Of a stretch of 64,000 nt of DNA, positions 1-10,950 are shown piece after piece. Numbering within the stretch: position 1 is the first letter of the stretch; the number at the start of each line of letters is the position of its first letter. Both the position numbers and the translations under genes were made by a program. Origin of the DNA: Dromiciops gliroides (taxonomy: Eukaryota; Chordata; Mammalia; Microbiotheria; Microbiotheriidae); NCBI RefSeq assembly GCF_019393635.1, contig NC_057861.1, positions 742,688,732 to 742,752,731 on the forward strand, written 5' to 3'. The notes beneath the pieces were generated by a model, which was not told the DNA's origin, did no database searches, and worked only from the letters and a program-made list of their open reading frames with translations.

Positions 1-423
1 TCACTTCACATAAGCAAGTAGCAGAAAGAACCGCGGTTTTTGCCACAGACACAAGTCCTTTATCTGGTTTACTTATTCACCCAACATGAACAGAGACAAC
101 TGTTCCAGACTGCAGATTCTTTTAAAACAGGACAGGAAAAAAAAAAATGTGGAACGAGACAGGTAATTTCTAAATGCTGCTGGCGGGATTATAAAATGGA
201 AATAAACCAACAGAGATTCGCAGCTTTCTGGATTTTCTGCTTGCTTTGAGGAGGGTGCTATCTTAGAAAGACCAACAAGAGTTTTCTGAGGGAGTTATTG
301 AGGACTCCCATACAGAAAAGATGTCCATTTCCCAATTAAATATTGAAGCCATTTTCTTTCAAAAGCAGTACTCAGTAGGTGGCATTAGTCACCTTAAAAA
401 GACAGTAAATTTACTAAATAAAA
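1..423. other. No gene or repeat recognised
   Basis: AT-rich sequence with short open frames that resemble no family I know. In human, ARF4 lies beyond PDE12, and its 3' end could be close, but no ARF4 coding sequence is visible here. Confidence 0.4.
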
Positions 424-812
424 GTTGTTCATTTTTCAGTCGTTTCCAGCTCTTTGTGACCCCATTTGGGGTTTTCTTTTTTCTTTTTTTTTTGCGGGGC
501 AATGGGGGATAAGTGACTTGCCCAGGGTCACAGCTAGTGTCAAGTGTGAGGCCGGATTTGAACTCAGGTACTCCTGAATCCGGGGCCGGTGCTTTATCCA
601 CTGCGCCACCTAGCCACCCCCTGGGGTTTTCTTGACAAAGAATGAAGTAGTCTGCCATGTCCTTCCCCAGCTCATTTTACAGAAAAGGAAACTGAGGCAA
701 ATAGGGTTAAGTGACTTACCCAGGGTCACTGTTACTGTGTCTTGAGGCTGAATTTGAACTTGCTTCTTCCTGACTCCAGGCCCAGTGCTCTATCCATTGT
801 GACACCTAGCTC
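424..812 (-). repeat. Long RTE-tailed CORE-SINE, interrupted
   Basis: Antisense copy of the longer marsupial SINE: an RTE-like tail (AGTCGTTTCCAGCTCTTTGT, GTGACCCCATTTGGGG), then the CORE part, then the tRNA-like head. It is split by the younger short SINE at 478-620. Confidence 0.75.
478..620 (-). repeat. Short tRNA-CORE SINE nested in the SINE at 424-812
   Basis: Antisense WSINE/MAR1-type copy with a T tract. It is flanked by a TGGGGTTTTCTT target-site duplication inside the host SINE. Confidence 0.88.
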
Positions 813-1304
813 AGCTACTCTATTCAACACAATGCCACAAATTGAGATGTTAAGAACTGATTTTGGGATACATGTAGTAGTGAAACCTGCCTATTTCCTT
901 GCTTCTTATGATCAATTAAGGGTTAGCTCAGACTGACACTATAATCAGTCTTATAAAACGTTGGAGGTAACATTGTTTTAATTCCCCAGTCTTGTTACTG
1001 GGTTAACTGCTCCTCTTTTCCTTTACCCTTATTAAGTCTGGGTCCATTTTTACACAGGAATGCTGATTTTTATCTGCTTAGAGGTTTTTGTGATCACTGG
1101 ATTCCTTTTGGACTACTAACTCAGCAGGGACTGACAAGTCATGGACCTCTTAGGTCAGCTGCAGAAAAATGTAAATGAAAATGACCCAACTTGTGACATT
1201 TCCTAAAGCAGAAATTCTAGTTTGGACTTGTGGTCTTAACCACTGATTCTTTGTGACACTAACACAGTTCTTCTGTAAAAGGAGACCAGATGGTCTCTCT
1301 AGTC

Positions 1305-1451
1305 TTTTTTTTTTTAGTGAGGCAATTGGGGTTAAGTGACCTGCCCAGGGTCACACAGCTAGTAAGTGTTAAGTGTCTGAGGCCGGATTTGAACTCAGGT
1401 ACTTGTGACTTCAGGGGTGGTGCTCTATCCACTGCGCCAACTAGCTGCCCC
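1305..1451 (-). repeat. Short tRNA-CORE SINE
   Basis: Antisense copy with T tail, flanked by the duplication TCTCTAGTCTTTTTTT. Confidence 0.88.
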
Positions 1452-3835
1452 TTCTCTAGTCTTTTTTTTATGGTAGGCCCACTGAATGACAGGGCCTGGT
1501 TGATGATGGGAAGGAGGGAGGCTGAAGCCCAAGGACAATGTCGCTTCCTCTGAATTGCTGAGGAATTGGGGGACTCTTCACTGCTGCTTACTAATTAGGA
1601 TTGCTTAATTAGCACCTCTACCTGAGGACAGGTAATGGAAAGAAGCCCAAGAATTCTAATCAGACTATTCGGTAACCTAATGGCCCCCAGTGCTGTATGC
1701 TCCCTTGTTTCCATCACCAATGCTTAAGGTAAGATTAACTCGGGGAGTAGTGGCTGTTGTGGAAAAGGCGGCCCACACTCTCACAAAAGCACTCTCAAGT
1801 TTCTAATTCAGGAATAATTTAATACCAAAGCAGCTGTCTATACTTGCTAATTCTTAAGTTTAATCAGGTGAGAACACAAAGCTACAGAGACAAATTTGAA
1901 TATTGTTGTGAAAGGGGAAGAAATAAATAAAAACTACAAATTTGTCATTTATAACTTAACCAAATTGTCTTCATAATATTTGATCACCTGCCTCAACTCA
2001 AGACTGGAAAAATTCACTCCTATCCCTTTCTGTGTGTTATCTTACCCAAGGGAGGCATTCCCTGATATCAGCAGCTTTTAGACAGTTCAATTACAGAGGA
2101 CAAGGTCCTAGGGTCACCTCCACGTATCCAGATTAGATGGCATGAGCTTACCCTTGGATCACACAATTCCATTTTCCTAAAGGAGTCTTTAGGAGCTTGT
2201 TTCCTATTGTGACAAGATTCCTGACCAGGCCAACCTTGCCTGGACACAACACCTTAGATGAAGCTCCCTCTCCTCACCAATGGCTAGAATGCTGGACCTA
2301 GATGCAGTGAGGTCTTGGTTCAAACTTTGCCTTTTACTCTGTGATCCTGGCCAAGTTACTTCTTGGGGCTGTAGACCCAGACACGGAAGAAACCCGAGAT
2401 GGCTTAAAGGCTATTCTCATTTCAGAAGAGAAAAATGAGACCTAAGGAGGTTGAGTGACTTGCCTATGGTCATGGATAGGTCTCCTCTACAAGGCCCAAC
2501 TACACTGGGAATTCCCCACATAAACCAATGAGTTTATGCTTCACATCTAACACAAAACCTCAGTGGAGATGACTGAAATGTAAAAGATGGATGATGTATT
2601 TCTTGTTTGCCTGGAGAGTCCTGTCTCTTTTCCCAAGAATATCCACATACATTCCAGGCTCTAGGACACTACTGGTCACAACTACATTCCTATTTTCAAA
2701 TCTCTTAACAAGGGTAACTTCTTCCTAGAACGTGTTGCTACAAGGCAATCTCACCTGGCTATGCCAATTAAATTAAGACATTTCCTGCTTTGCTGTTTCA
2801 GATGGGTGGGGATTGCTAATATCTTAGACCACTTGCCAATGCAGAAACATTGAAGCAATTCATTTCAATCTGTGCTCCCCCTGCTGCCCTCAGTTGGCTT
2901 TGCCCAACCGGCAGCGATCATTCACAACAGAAAGCATCAGAGGCCAGATTTGATCTTGCCCCCAAGGCTGCCCCACCCTACCCGCTCTATTGTACTGGAA
3001 CTGAAACTGGACAACAGATTGCAATCTACCTTGCTCTATAAAAATGTTACAATGGGGGGAAAAAAGACAAAAATGAAACTATTTAGCCGAGTGTTTCTGG
3101 TCCCTTTCTCTTCTACATGGCCATTTGAATGCATTTCATTGTTAGATCCTTCCTTACCCTTTGGCCCACAGGCATCTCTGATTTATCCCAACATTGAGCC
3201 AGGCCAGCTAGGCTAGTTTTCAGGGAGGAGAGAGAACTCCATCTTCTCTACTGACTGGAATCAAATGGGGCAACTGGAATGGTTGAAGCACATGGGGTTC
3301 CAAGAGCAGATCTCCCTAGCTTTCCCCCTCAAGGAGGGAAGTGCTGTAGCATGTCCACATCAAGTCTGTTCCCAGTGAAGATGGACATGAAATCAATCAA
3401 TAAACATTTATTAAGCACTTACTATGTGCCAGTCAATGTGCGAAGTGCTGGGGATACGATATGGAGTTAATTTGGATGGAAAAAATAGTTCATTTGAGCA
3501 GGTTTCTTGAGAGCTGCTTTGGTGAGTAACCAAATCAGGACATCCAATCTTCTAGCTAGAGAGCAGAGGAGGAAACGATCCCTCACTATTTAGTCTTTAC
3601 AACCACTGGAAAAGTTAAAATCAGAAAACAAATACGGAAACCTAGTCCAAGCAAATTTTTGGGAAGACAAACCATATGTGGTTCCAAGAAACAAATGTGC
3701 ATATATTTTGTTGGTTAACCAGTATGTCTAGAACTATTAGATTCAATGGCCCACAGCAGGCTGGCCCTGATTAGCCTAGACCTGATTTTAGCCTTGTTTT
3801 CTGATTTATGAATGCATTCTCAGTTCACCAGAAAG
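1452..3835. other. Intergenic DNA, no gene recognised
   Basis: Mostly unique-looking sequence. A diverged ancient interspersed repeat fragment (AATAAACATTTATTAAGCAC, TATGTGCCAG) lies around 3398-3460. The open frames at 2850-3216 have no recognisable family and no coding signal. Confidence 0.5.
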
Positions 3836-3990
3836 TTTTTTTTTTTTTTTTTTTTGCGGTGCAATGGGGGTTAAGTGACTTGCCCAGGGTCACACAGCTA
3901 GTAAGTGTCAAGTGTCTGAGGTCGGATTTGAACTCAGGTACTCCTGAATCCAAGGCCGATGCTTTATCTACTGCGCCACCTAGCTGCCCC
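3836..3990 (-). repeat. Short tRNA-CORE SINE, left arm of an inverted pair
   Basis: Antisense copy with a long T tract; target duplication GAAAGTT(C)TTTT on both sides. Confidence 0.87.
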
Positions 3991-4020
3991 ATGAAAGTTC
4001 TTTTTTAAAAAGCCTACGTG

Positions 4021-4165
4021 GTGTTGGCTAGGCGACGCAGTGGATAAAGCACCGGCCCTGGACTCAGGAGTACGTGAGTTCAAATCTGGTCTCAGACACT
4101 TGACACTAGCTGTGTGACTCTGGGCAAGTCACTTAACCCCCATTGCCCTGCAAAAAAAAAAAAAA
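4021..4165 (+). repeat. Short tRNA-CORE SINE, right arm of an inverted pair
   Basis: Sense copy with A15 tail, flanked by the perfect duplication AAAAAGCCTACGTG. It lies only 30 bp from the antisense SINE at 3836-3990. Confidence 0.88.
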
Positions 4166-4351
4166 AGCCTACGTGTTCCATGCTTTATACTAAATCATAA
4201 TTCGTCAAAGTTCCCTTAAAGACACCAAGCTCCAATCTGCTTTTCTTGTAGTGGCTTGGGAACAAAATCCATGTGGTTTTTCAACCACTTGAATTGGACC
4301 CCCAGTAAACTGTGTTGTCTCCTGCCTGTAGCACAACATATTATGGGTTTG

Positions 4352-4496
4352 TTTTTTTTTTGGCAGGGCAATGAGGATTAAGTGACTTGCCCAGGGTCAC
4401 ACAGCTAGTGTCAAGTGTCTGCAGTCACATTTGAACTCGGGTCCTCCTGAATCCAGGGCTGGTGCTTTATCCACTGCAGCACCACCTAGCTGCCCC
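4352..4496 (-). repeat. Short tRNA-CORE SINE
   Basis: Antisense copy; flanking duplication TATGGGTTT. Confidence 0.87.
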
Positions 4497-5259
4497 TATG
4501 GGTTTTCTTACAGGAAAACTCTGGGGCAAAATGAGAAGAACCATCCGAACAGGCTGAAGGTGGAATTCAAGTTTGGATCAGAAGTACTTTACCTGTAATG
4601 CCTCGGTAAGCCGAGCTGCAATCAGATATGCCCAGGCTGGAAGTATTGGACCCAAAGGTAGTTTTACCAGGTTGTTATGCACACTTCTGAAGGTGAAAAA
4701 TGGCAGATTTTAGGTCACCTGTCAAGTTCTAATTCCCCATGCGCAGTTCAGAGACACAGTAATCTATGATAGGACTACAGGAAATTGCCATCTTAAGTCT
4801 CCTCCAGCATTCATTTTTATTTATAAGAAAAAATACAAAAACCTAAATCTCTACTTCTACCTACAAGAATTAGGATCTAGCCCAATGGTCTCATTTTATA
4901 GATGAAACAGAAACCTCATTTGCCTGGGGGAATCCAGGTAAGATTTAAACTCGGGTCTTCTGACTCCATATTCCGCCTTCTTTCTTAGAGGCCACACTGG
5001 CTCTTGGTTTGGTCATGGGATGTTTTAACTTAGATCAAAATCATCATAATGTGATGGACCCTCTAGGAAAGGAGGGATTTGGGGGTATAGGTCTTTATAT
5101 AATCTCTTGGGAGCACTTTCAGCAGGCAGAAGATGAAGGAACACAACACCAACAAAAGAGCCAAGTCCTCGTTAAGGTTCCAGGCTCAATGTCAAAAGTA
5201 GAACCAAGAATTAAAACCATTACTTTCCCCAAGGAAATATCAGAGGTCTTCTAGCTTAG
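4497..5259. other. Distal PDE12 3' flank, no gene recognised
   Basis: Unique-looking DNA. It may still be PDE12 3' UTR if the AATAAA at 4816-4821 (minus strand) is used. The open frame at 5009-5254 shows no family features. Confidence 0.35.
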
Positions 5260-6606
5260 GGGGAAATGAGTAACTTTGACAACAGCTAAAATAAAACCAA
5301 AGGTAGAAGCTGCTACAACAAAGCATTAGTGTACGGTCCGGATTACCTCAACAAGCAAAAGCCAATCCTGGAGGCACAGTCATCTAGATAAGGAAGGACT
5401 TGGCCAGTGCCTTATAATAAATAAATACTATCGACAGCAAACACAGGCCAGCCAGCCCCAAACTGAAATCTGCTCCAAACAAAAAAGCAAAGTATTTGGC
5501 TTCATGGTTAAGGTTAAGAAATGAATTCTGAGATTTTCCTAAAACTCACTGGGTTGTTCAGTTTTATTAACTACTCCTGGTAATTCTTCCCATGTGTTCT
5601 TAGAGTTATTCCAATTTACAGAAATTAAGAAAAACCTGTCAACTACATTTTTAAACATCAAACCTAACTTATCTAAAAACTCCAGTCCGCTTCAGCAGGG
5701 CATTAAGATTTCTGACTTCTATCTGCTCTACCTTAACACTGCTCTATAGAGCCAAACTCCAAATAAAATTAAAACCAAACATTCTAATTACACAGAATTT
5801 AGGGCCGAGAGTGAAGCTGTTACATGCCAGTAACTATGGAACCAAGTCTACTGTATTTTCTTACAGGTTTAATAGGGAACATCCTTTTACTGGAGCTAAT
5901 TTTTGTTTACAATCTAAAATTTTAAATTGGTCACATTAAGAACAGTCGCAGGAATACATTCCCTGGTGGCTAGTCATCAAAAACCAAAGCCCTACTAAGA
6001 TCCTGTGTTTTGGCTGCAAAATTGGAGTGGTGACAGAAAGAAGGGATGGCTGTAGGTCACAATACACTTAATGTCTTCTTAAAGCTCTTCTTTTCTAAAG
6101 TGGCTCATCCAGAGGGAGACAGGGTTGGACCTGATAGCATTCCTTCCTTTGCAAGGATTCACCTCTGGCCACTCTCACTTTACACTTGGTAACCAAGATT
6201 TCCCTTAATTATAAAAACATGGTTCAGGTTTAAAAGGTACACTACTACTCTAGAAGTCCCATTAGAATCACTCAGGTTTCTTAAAAGACAAAATAAGCTC
6301 TTAATCACGGTTTAAAAATCACTTATTAAAAAAGGTCTATGATCATCCAATTTGGGGGGAGAGTTTTAAATAGATTTGTTTTCTTTCCTCTCTGTTGAGA
6401 AAAGAAAGGAAGGGGAACCATGCAGATGCCATGAGCAGTCACATAAATGAAGAACATGTTTGGAACAGAGCCAGTGGTAAGAGTATGAACACTTCTGTTT
6501 CCCCTCTTGTCAAGGTTATAATGTACACCTTGATTCAAGTTAGATCCTAAGTCATTGAATTTCTTGTTTTGTCTCAACAATTGCCTGCCATTCGGAGGCA
6601 TCGAGT
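5260..6606 (-). other. PDE12: Probable PDE12 3' UTR
   Basis: SINE-free, AT-rich, non-coding sequence lies directly downstream of the PDE12 stop codon. AATAAA-type signals on the minus strand are seen at 5573-5578 and 4816-4821 (TTTATT on the plus strand), but I cannot say which is used. The left limit is arbitrary. An open frame at 6326-6628 overlaps the stop in another frame and shows no family resemblance. Confidence 0.4.
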
Positions 6607-7049
6607 CTACTTCCACTTTAAATCGCAAATAAGGGCTATGTGATCGGAGGGGTGGGAAACGCTGGGTAAGGCTTGATGGGTGGTAACTTCTTCATGACTT
6701 GGCATTGGTATCACCTGTTCAACCTCTAAAGCAGTGAAGTCAATGAAAATATAATCTAGACATCCATGGAACCCTCCAACGTAATTAGTGTAGGCAGGTT
6801 CGCCACATGCACTTTTCAGTCTGAAAGGATGGGTGAGAGACATGTTGCAGCGCTCCTCTTCACCATTGGAGGTCCAGTCTTCATGGTCCTCAGAGATGCT
6901 ACCAGTGCTGACAAAACTGTACATTCCTGTGGATGGCGTGCTGTTGAAATCCCCACAAAATAAGATGGGGATGCCGGGATACAGGACTTGTGTCACATGT
7001 TTAAGGTGATTCAAGGCCACTGCCATCTGTATGAGACGAATGTGCCCAC
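6607..7049 (-). CDS. PDE12: PDE12 coding exon 3, with stop
   Basis: The acceptor TTTGCAG sits just before 7049. The exon reads GGHIRLIQMAVAL, then GDFNSTPSTGM and FHGCLDYIFID, ending SDHIALICDLKWK with TAG at 6607-6609. Upstream open sequence in the same frame as far as 7104 is intron, because the acceptor and phase fit the exon 2 donor exactly. Confidence 0.96.
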
Positions 7050-9920
7050 CTGCAAAGATCAAAGTGATACCTATGACTAAATGCCCCGTATAAGTGTGGA
7101 ACACAAATGACTAAAGAGTCAGGGACATGTTTAAAGAAAAATACTTGAATGCTAAGAGGCCTAGTACTTATTAACTAATTCAACAACGTAAGGTATTCAT
7201 TCACCTTCTCTCCCCCAACCCCTCGCCCCCCAAATGCTTACCTCTTGGATGCCAGTAGAGATGAGTGTTTGCAACACAAATCTTTTTAGAAGAGTCCTCT
7301 GTAGACTGAAGAACTGAAACCTAGAACAGAAAGCAAGACTGCCTTAGAAAGTCTTAGTAGTTACTAACTTCAGAGTCTGATTCTGGACTATGCATTTTCA
7401 TGATGACCAACCAAACACTGAATCTGAAATGATGTAATTTAACAGGGGCAGCAGAAAGCCCAGAAGCCATGAGTCTGAGTCTATCTTCTAAAGACATACA
7501 GGGCAAGTGGGACCAAAGGTACTTAAACAGCTCTCCAAGACTGAGCAGTGGAGGAGGTAATTTACTATCCTGGAGTTCAATTACACCTACAAAGTGATAG
7601 ATCTGTACCAACATCTTAAATACAGTGAGCTGGGTCCCACATATGGGCACGGCACATTCCACTAAGGGGGAAATTAAGATGCTTGCCCAAGAAGGAATAG
7701 AAAAATTTATGAAGTTTTGAATTAGCAATCTAACCCCCCTCCCACCAAGAGAATGAAATTATTTAATGGCACAGGACAGAGAAGGAGGCAAGACCAGATT
7801 CCTGGAAATCCATGTCACTTAATTCAATCACATCGTTTTACACAAGAGGAAGCTTGGCCCCATTGAGAAATGACTTGTCTTGGGCAGAGAGAAGTGAGAT
7901 TTAAATACAACTTCCCTGACTATTCATCTACAGCAATTAATAAACCTAATTTCATTTGATGAACCTTCCAATTTGATGGATCACAGGACATTCACAACTG
8001 GAAGAACATTTATTCCACTGAGGGCCAGACAATTTATAAGCTTGCCCAGGTAGCCAGTCCTTGGGTCAGGCCTCCGATCCACTCTGACCTTAAATCTACT
8101 GGAGGTACAACGACCTCTCTAGTCCCTTGGCTTCTGCTCACTTCCCAAGGCTCCCAAAGTCCTGATGTGATAACCATTGTGTGATAGGTGCCACAGGGGC
8201 CACGATCCCCCGGGGTTCAGCGAATCACTTGTCTAGGATGGCAAAGCTAGTAAGGAAGCTATCCGGGCAGGATTTGCAACCTTCCTGGCTACTAACCCAG
8301 GAGGCCGGCCTGACCCCGGCCTGACCCTGTCCCGACCTCTCGGGCCCCTAACTTCCTCTTTCCACCTTGGTTTTCCCCCATTAACAATCTAGTTATGAAG
8401 AACCCGTAGACCCCATCTGCTTGGGGATTCAGGGACAAAACAGCCCTTCCATCAAGGAGGGCTGAGTGAAGTAAATCGGTCGCTAACCAGCAGGCTTTTC
8501 CTGGGCTGGGGTTTGCGGGAGCAGGGGAAGAGGAGGGGGGCTACGACGCCCCTGCGGGATGGGGGAGGCCCCCTGGCCCCAGGCCCAGCCCCTCCCTCCC
8601 TTTGCTCACCTGCAGCGCCGAGGAGCGCTGCAGCACGCGGTCGCGCGCCTGCGGGTAGCGCGCCAGCTGCTCCAGCAGCGCGCCGTGCAGGGGGTCTCCG
8701 GACAGCGCCTGGTGGTAGGCGATGTCGTGCTGGGCCAGCAGGCGGAACTTGTCCCTGCGGAAGAAGGTGGCCAGGCCCTCGTGCTGGTGCTGCTTGAGGC
8801 GGAAGAGGCCGTGCAGGCCGAAGGCGTCGAGCGCGGGCGCCAGGCTGTCGTGGAAGACGGAGCGGTCCACCTCCTGCAGGCAGAGCAGGTCGGCGCTGTA
8901 GCCGCTCAGCTCCTTCTGCAGCAGGTTCAGGCGGTAGTCGAGGCCCAGCGCGTAGGGCGCGCAGTAGGGGTAGAGCACGGCGCGCGAGTGCTCCGTGTGT
9001 GCGTACACGTCGGCCAGCACGTTGTACGTCACGGCGCGCACCCGCCCGTCGCCGCTCACGCGCTGCGTGTACAGGTGCCGCTGGTCGAAGGTGCAGGCGC
9101 CGGGCCCGGCCTCCACGGGCCCCGCGCTCTCCAGCTCGCGGCTGGGGCCCAGCCGCTGCCCGTTACCCGGCGTGCAGCGCAGCTTCAGCCGCAGCCCGAC
9201 GTCGGCGTTGGAGGGCGTGAAGACGCGCCCGTGCGCGCCGTCCACCTCCACCCAGGCGGGCCCTGCGCTCGCCCCCGGCGCGTCCCCGTCGTTCCCGGGT
9301 CGCGCCTCGCGGAACCAGGCGAAGAGCGAGCGCTCGGGCTCGCCGAACTCGAGGCCGAGCTTGGGGCAGACGGGGAAGCCGGCCATGATGTAGCGCGGCA
9401 GCTGCAGCTCCGTGACGGAGGGCGGGTTGCGCTCCACCTTGTACTTGACGTCGCCGATCTGCAGCACGGCGCCGTCCTGCCACGCGTCCACGTTGAGCAC
9501 GTCCTCGCCCACGGGTTCCTCGCGGTAGTAGAGCTTGACCAGGGGCTCGGCGGGGCCGGCGGCGGGCTCGGCCCCCGCGGTGCCGGCGCTCCCGCCGCTC
9601 CCGGCCCCCGCGGTGCCGGCGCCCCCCGCCCCCGCGCCCCGGCGGCCCTTGCGCGCCGCCGCCTTGGCGTGGCCCTTGAGCGCGTTGGTGGCGATGCGGC
9701 TGAGCGCCCGGCCCAGCGGCTCGCTCTGGTCTCGCTGCATGTGCTTGTGGCTGCCGTCGGCCATCGCGAACGACAGGCTCAGCTTGGGCTCCGAGGGCAC
9801 GCAGCGCACCACGGCGCGCTCCATGCCGGCCCTGGTCCCGGCCTCAGCGCCGGCACGCCCCGAGAAACGCGCCCACACCCCTTCGCGCAGCGCGCTGATC
9901 CCGGCCCGCAGCCTCCACAT
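6607..9920 (-). CDS. PDE12: 2',5'-phosphodiesterase 12, complete three-exon gene
   Basis: The spliced exons (9920-8610, 7320-7242, 7049-6607) total 1833 nt, or 610 codons plus stop; human PDE12 is 609 residues. The family is a mitochondrial-matrix enzyme that degrades 2',5'-oligoadenylates and trims poly(A) from mitochondrial RNAs. The N-terminus MWRLRAGISALREG is Arg-rich with few acids, as in a mitochondrial presequence. A Gly/Ala-rich linker follows at about residues 85-115. The C-terminal exonuclease-endonuclease-phosphatase fold shows its metal and catalytic motifs: CLQEVDR (Glu350), NTHLYWHP (His457), GDFNSTPST (Asp497, Asn499) and SDHIAL (Asp599, His600). Start: MWRL at 9920 is chosen by homology. 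An in-frame ATG at 9953 would add 11 residues and is directly preceded by TGA. The gene is head to head with DNAH12. Odd points: a two-residue QHQH insertion next to HEGLATF, and a 33-nt internal duplication in the linker. Product identity is very secure. Confidence 0.96.
7242..7320 (-). CDS. PDE12: PDE12 coding exon 2
   Basis: A 79-nt exon starting at GTTTCAG after an AG acceptor (CT at 7321-7322 on the plus strand). It ends with the donor GTAAGC (7236-7241, reverse complement). It encodes VSVLQSTEDSSKKICVAN and then THLYWHPR plus one base of the next Gly codon. It is too short for an ORF scan to pick up and was found by matching the PDE12 protein between exons 1 and 3. Confidence 0.94.
8610..9920 (-). 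CDS. PDE12: PDE12 coding exon 1
   Basis: This exon holds 437 whole codons, from the start methionine to CTG CAG, followed on the minus strand by the donor GTGAGC (reverse complement at 8604-8609). It carries the presequence, the conserved MERAVVRCVPSEPKLSLSF block, the linker and the first half of the catalytic domain, including Glu350. It is extremely GC-rich, so long open frames on the opposite strand are shadows. Confidence 0.96.
9570..9621 (-). repeat. PDE12: 33-nt in-frame duplication in PDE12 linker
   Basis: The 19-bp string GGCCCCCGCGGTGCCGGCG occurs at 9570-9588 and again at 9603-9621. The 33-bp spacing equals 11 codons, so the protein reads AGTAGAGSGGS followed by AGTAGA. The duplication lies in the low-complexity Gly/Ala linker, not in the catalytic fold. 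Confidence 0.85.
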
Positions 9921-9957
9921 GGACCCGCGCCCGCACCAGCCGCCGCGGCCCATTCAG

Positions 9958-9976
9958 CCGCCGCCGCCGCCGCCGC
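9958..9976 (-). repeat. (GGC)6 repeat in the PDE12 5' leader
   Basis: Six CCG units (GGC on the PDE12 sense strand) lie about 40-55 nt upstream of the chosen start codon. The tract is short and not expanded. Trinucleotide GGC tracts in 5' leaders can be length-polymorphic. Confidence 0.8.
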
Positions 9977-10199
9977 TTCCGGGCCGCGGGCTCGGCCCAG
10001 CCCCGCAGCCGCGACAGCACTTTCGGCGGGACGCGGGCCGGACGGCGTCGGCGTGGGGGCGCGGCGGCGTGCGGGGTCCCGCTCCTCGCGGACGGTGCGA
10101 GCGGCCGGGTGGGGCCGGCGGGGGCGGACGCTCGGCTCGGGGCCGCCGCGTCCGGTGCGTGTCGAAAGTGCGGATCGGGGTCCGCGGGCGGGCTGTAGA

Positions 10200-10320
10200 G
10201 GAGGCCGGCGCGGTGACGTAGCGGGGGCGTGCCCCGCCGTAGGGGGGCGGGGACTTCCCACGCTGCGCCGGCGTTTGCGGCTGCCGGCGTGGGCGTGGGC
10301 GTGACTCACGGGGCGGGGGT
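10200..10320. promoter_or_regulatory. Motif cluster upstream of PDE12
   Basis: Within 120 bp there is a CRE-like TGACGTA (10214-10220), a GGGGGGCGGGG GC box (10242-10254), repeated GTGGGCGTGGGCG KLF-type motifs (about 10290-10302), an AP-1-like TGACTCA (10302-10308) and another GC box (10310-10319). No TATA box is evident. These are consensus matches only; occupancy is inferred. Confidence 0.4.
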
Positions 10321-10950
10321 GCTGGCTCGGGCCGCCCCTGACGGGGACCTGGGGACCCCCCCAACAGCCTTGGCCTAGGCAGCCCCGCCCAGGGCCTCGG
10401 GCCTGCGGTTCTTGAATGCCGCCTGCTGCCTGTGCGGCCCGAGCCAGCCCAGGGCTGTCATCTCCCGAGCCTCAGTTTCTCCATTTGGAAAACGGGCGTC
10501 TCGGCGGCGCGATTTGAAAGGGATCCGTGGGCGCTGATAAGCCCCCGCATGACCCCGCCTCTCTTGGGCTCACGAAAGGTGGATGGACGGAGAGCTGACC
10601 CGGGGTCTAAGCGCTGCCCCCAACCCTGCGAGGGCTCCCGGGGACCCCAGAGACTGTAACGGAGCTTTGTCCCCCCCCCAGCGCTCAGCCCTAGGGTCTT
10701 AGGCCCCCATTCACAACGTCCCCGAAGCCCGGCCGGACCCCGCGCTTAATGAGTATTGATTAGGTCTGCGGAGGGAAGCGCCTCTGCGCCCCCGGGGCGA
10801 TGGCGAACTGGGGAGTAGGAGCCTCCCCATCCCACGGCCCGGAAGCCGAGACTGGCCCTGGGAGGCCCGGCCTCGGCCTAAGTGCGGCCCGGGTAGGGGC
10901 GGGAGACCCTCCTGAATTGGACGAAGGGCCGGGGCAGCCGAGGGTGTGAT

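Larger units (their letters stand above)
8550..10950. promoter_or_regulatory. CpG island over PDE12 promoter and exon 1
   Basis: Dense CpG dinucleotides and very high GC content cover PDE12 exon 1 and about 1 kb upstream of it. Sequence on both sides falls back to AT-rich, CpG-poor composition. This is the expected CpG-island promoter of a housekeeping mitochondrial gene. Confidence 0.85.

Noticed and set aside
9921-9953. An upstream in-frame ATG that would extend PDE12 by 11 residues
   Set aside because: TGA lies directly before it, its context is no better than the homologous start, and the known family N-terminus is MWRL.
9958-9976. A pathogenic-type GGC expansion in PDE12
   Set aside because: Only six units; no sign of expansion in this sequence.
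8559-10304. A 581-codon open frame on the plus strand
   Set aside because: It is antisense to PDE12 exon 1 and its promoter. High GC removes stop codons by chance; composition is low-complexity and no family is recognisable.
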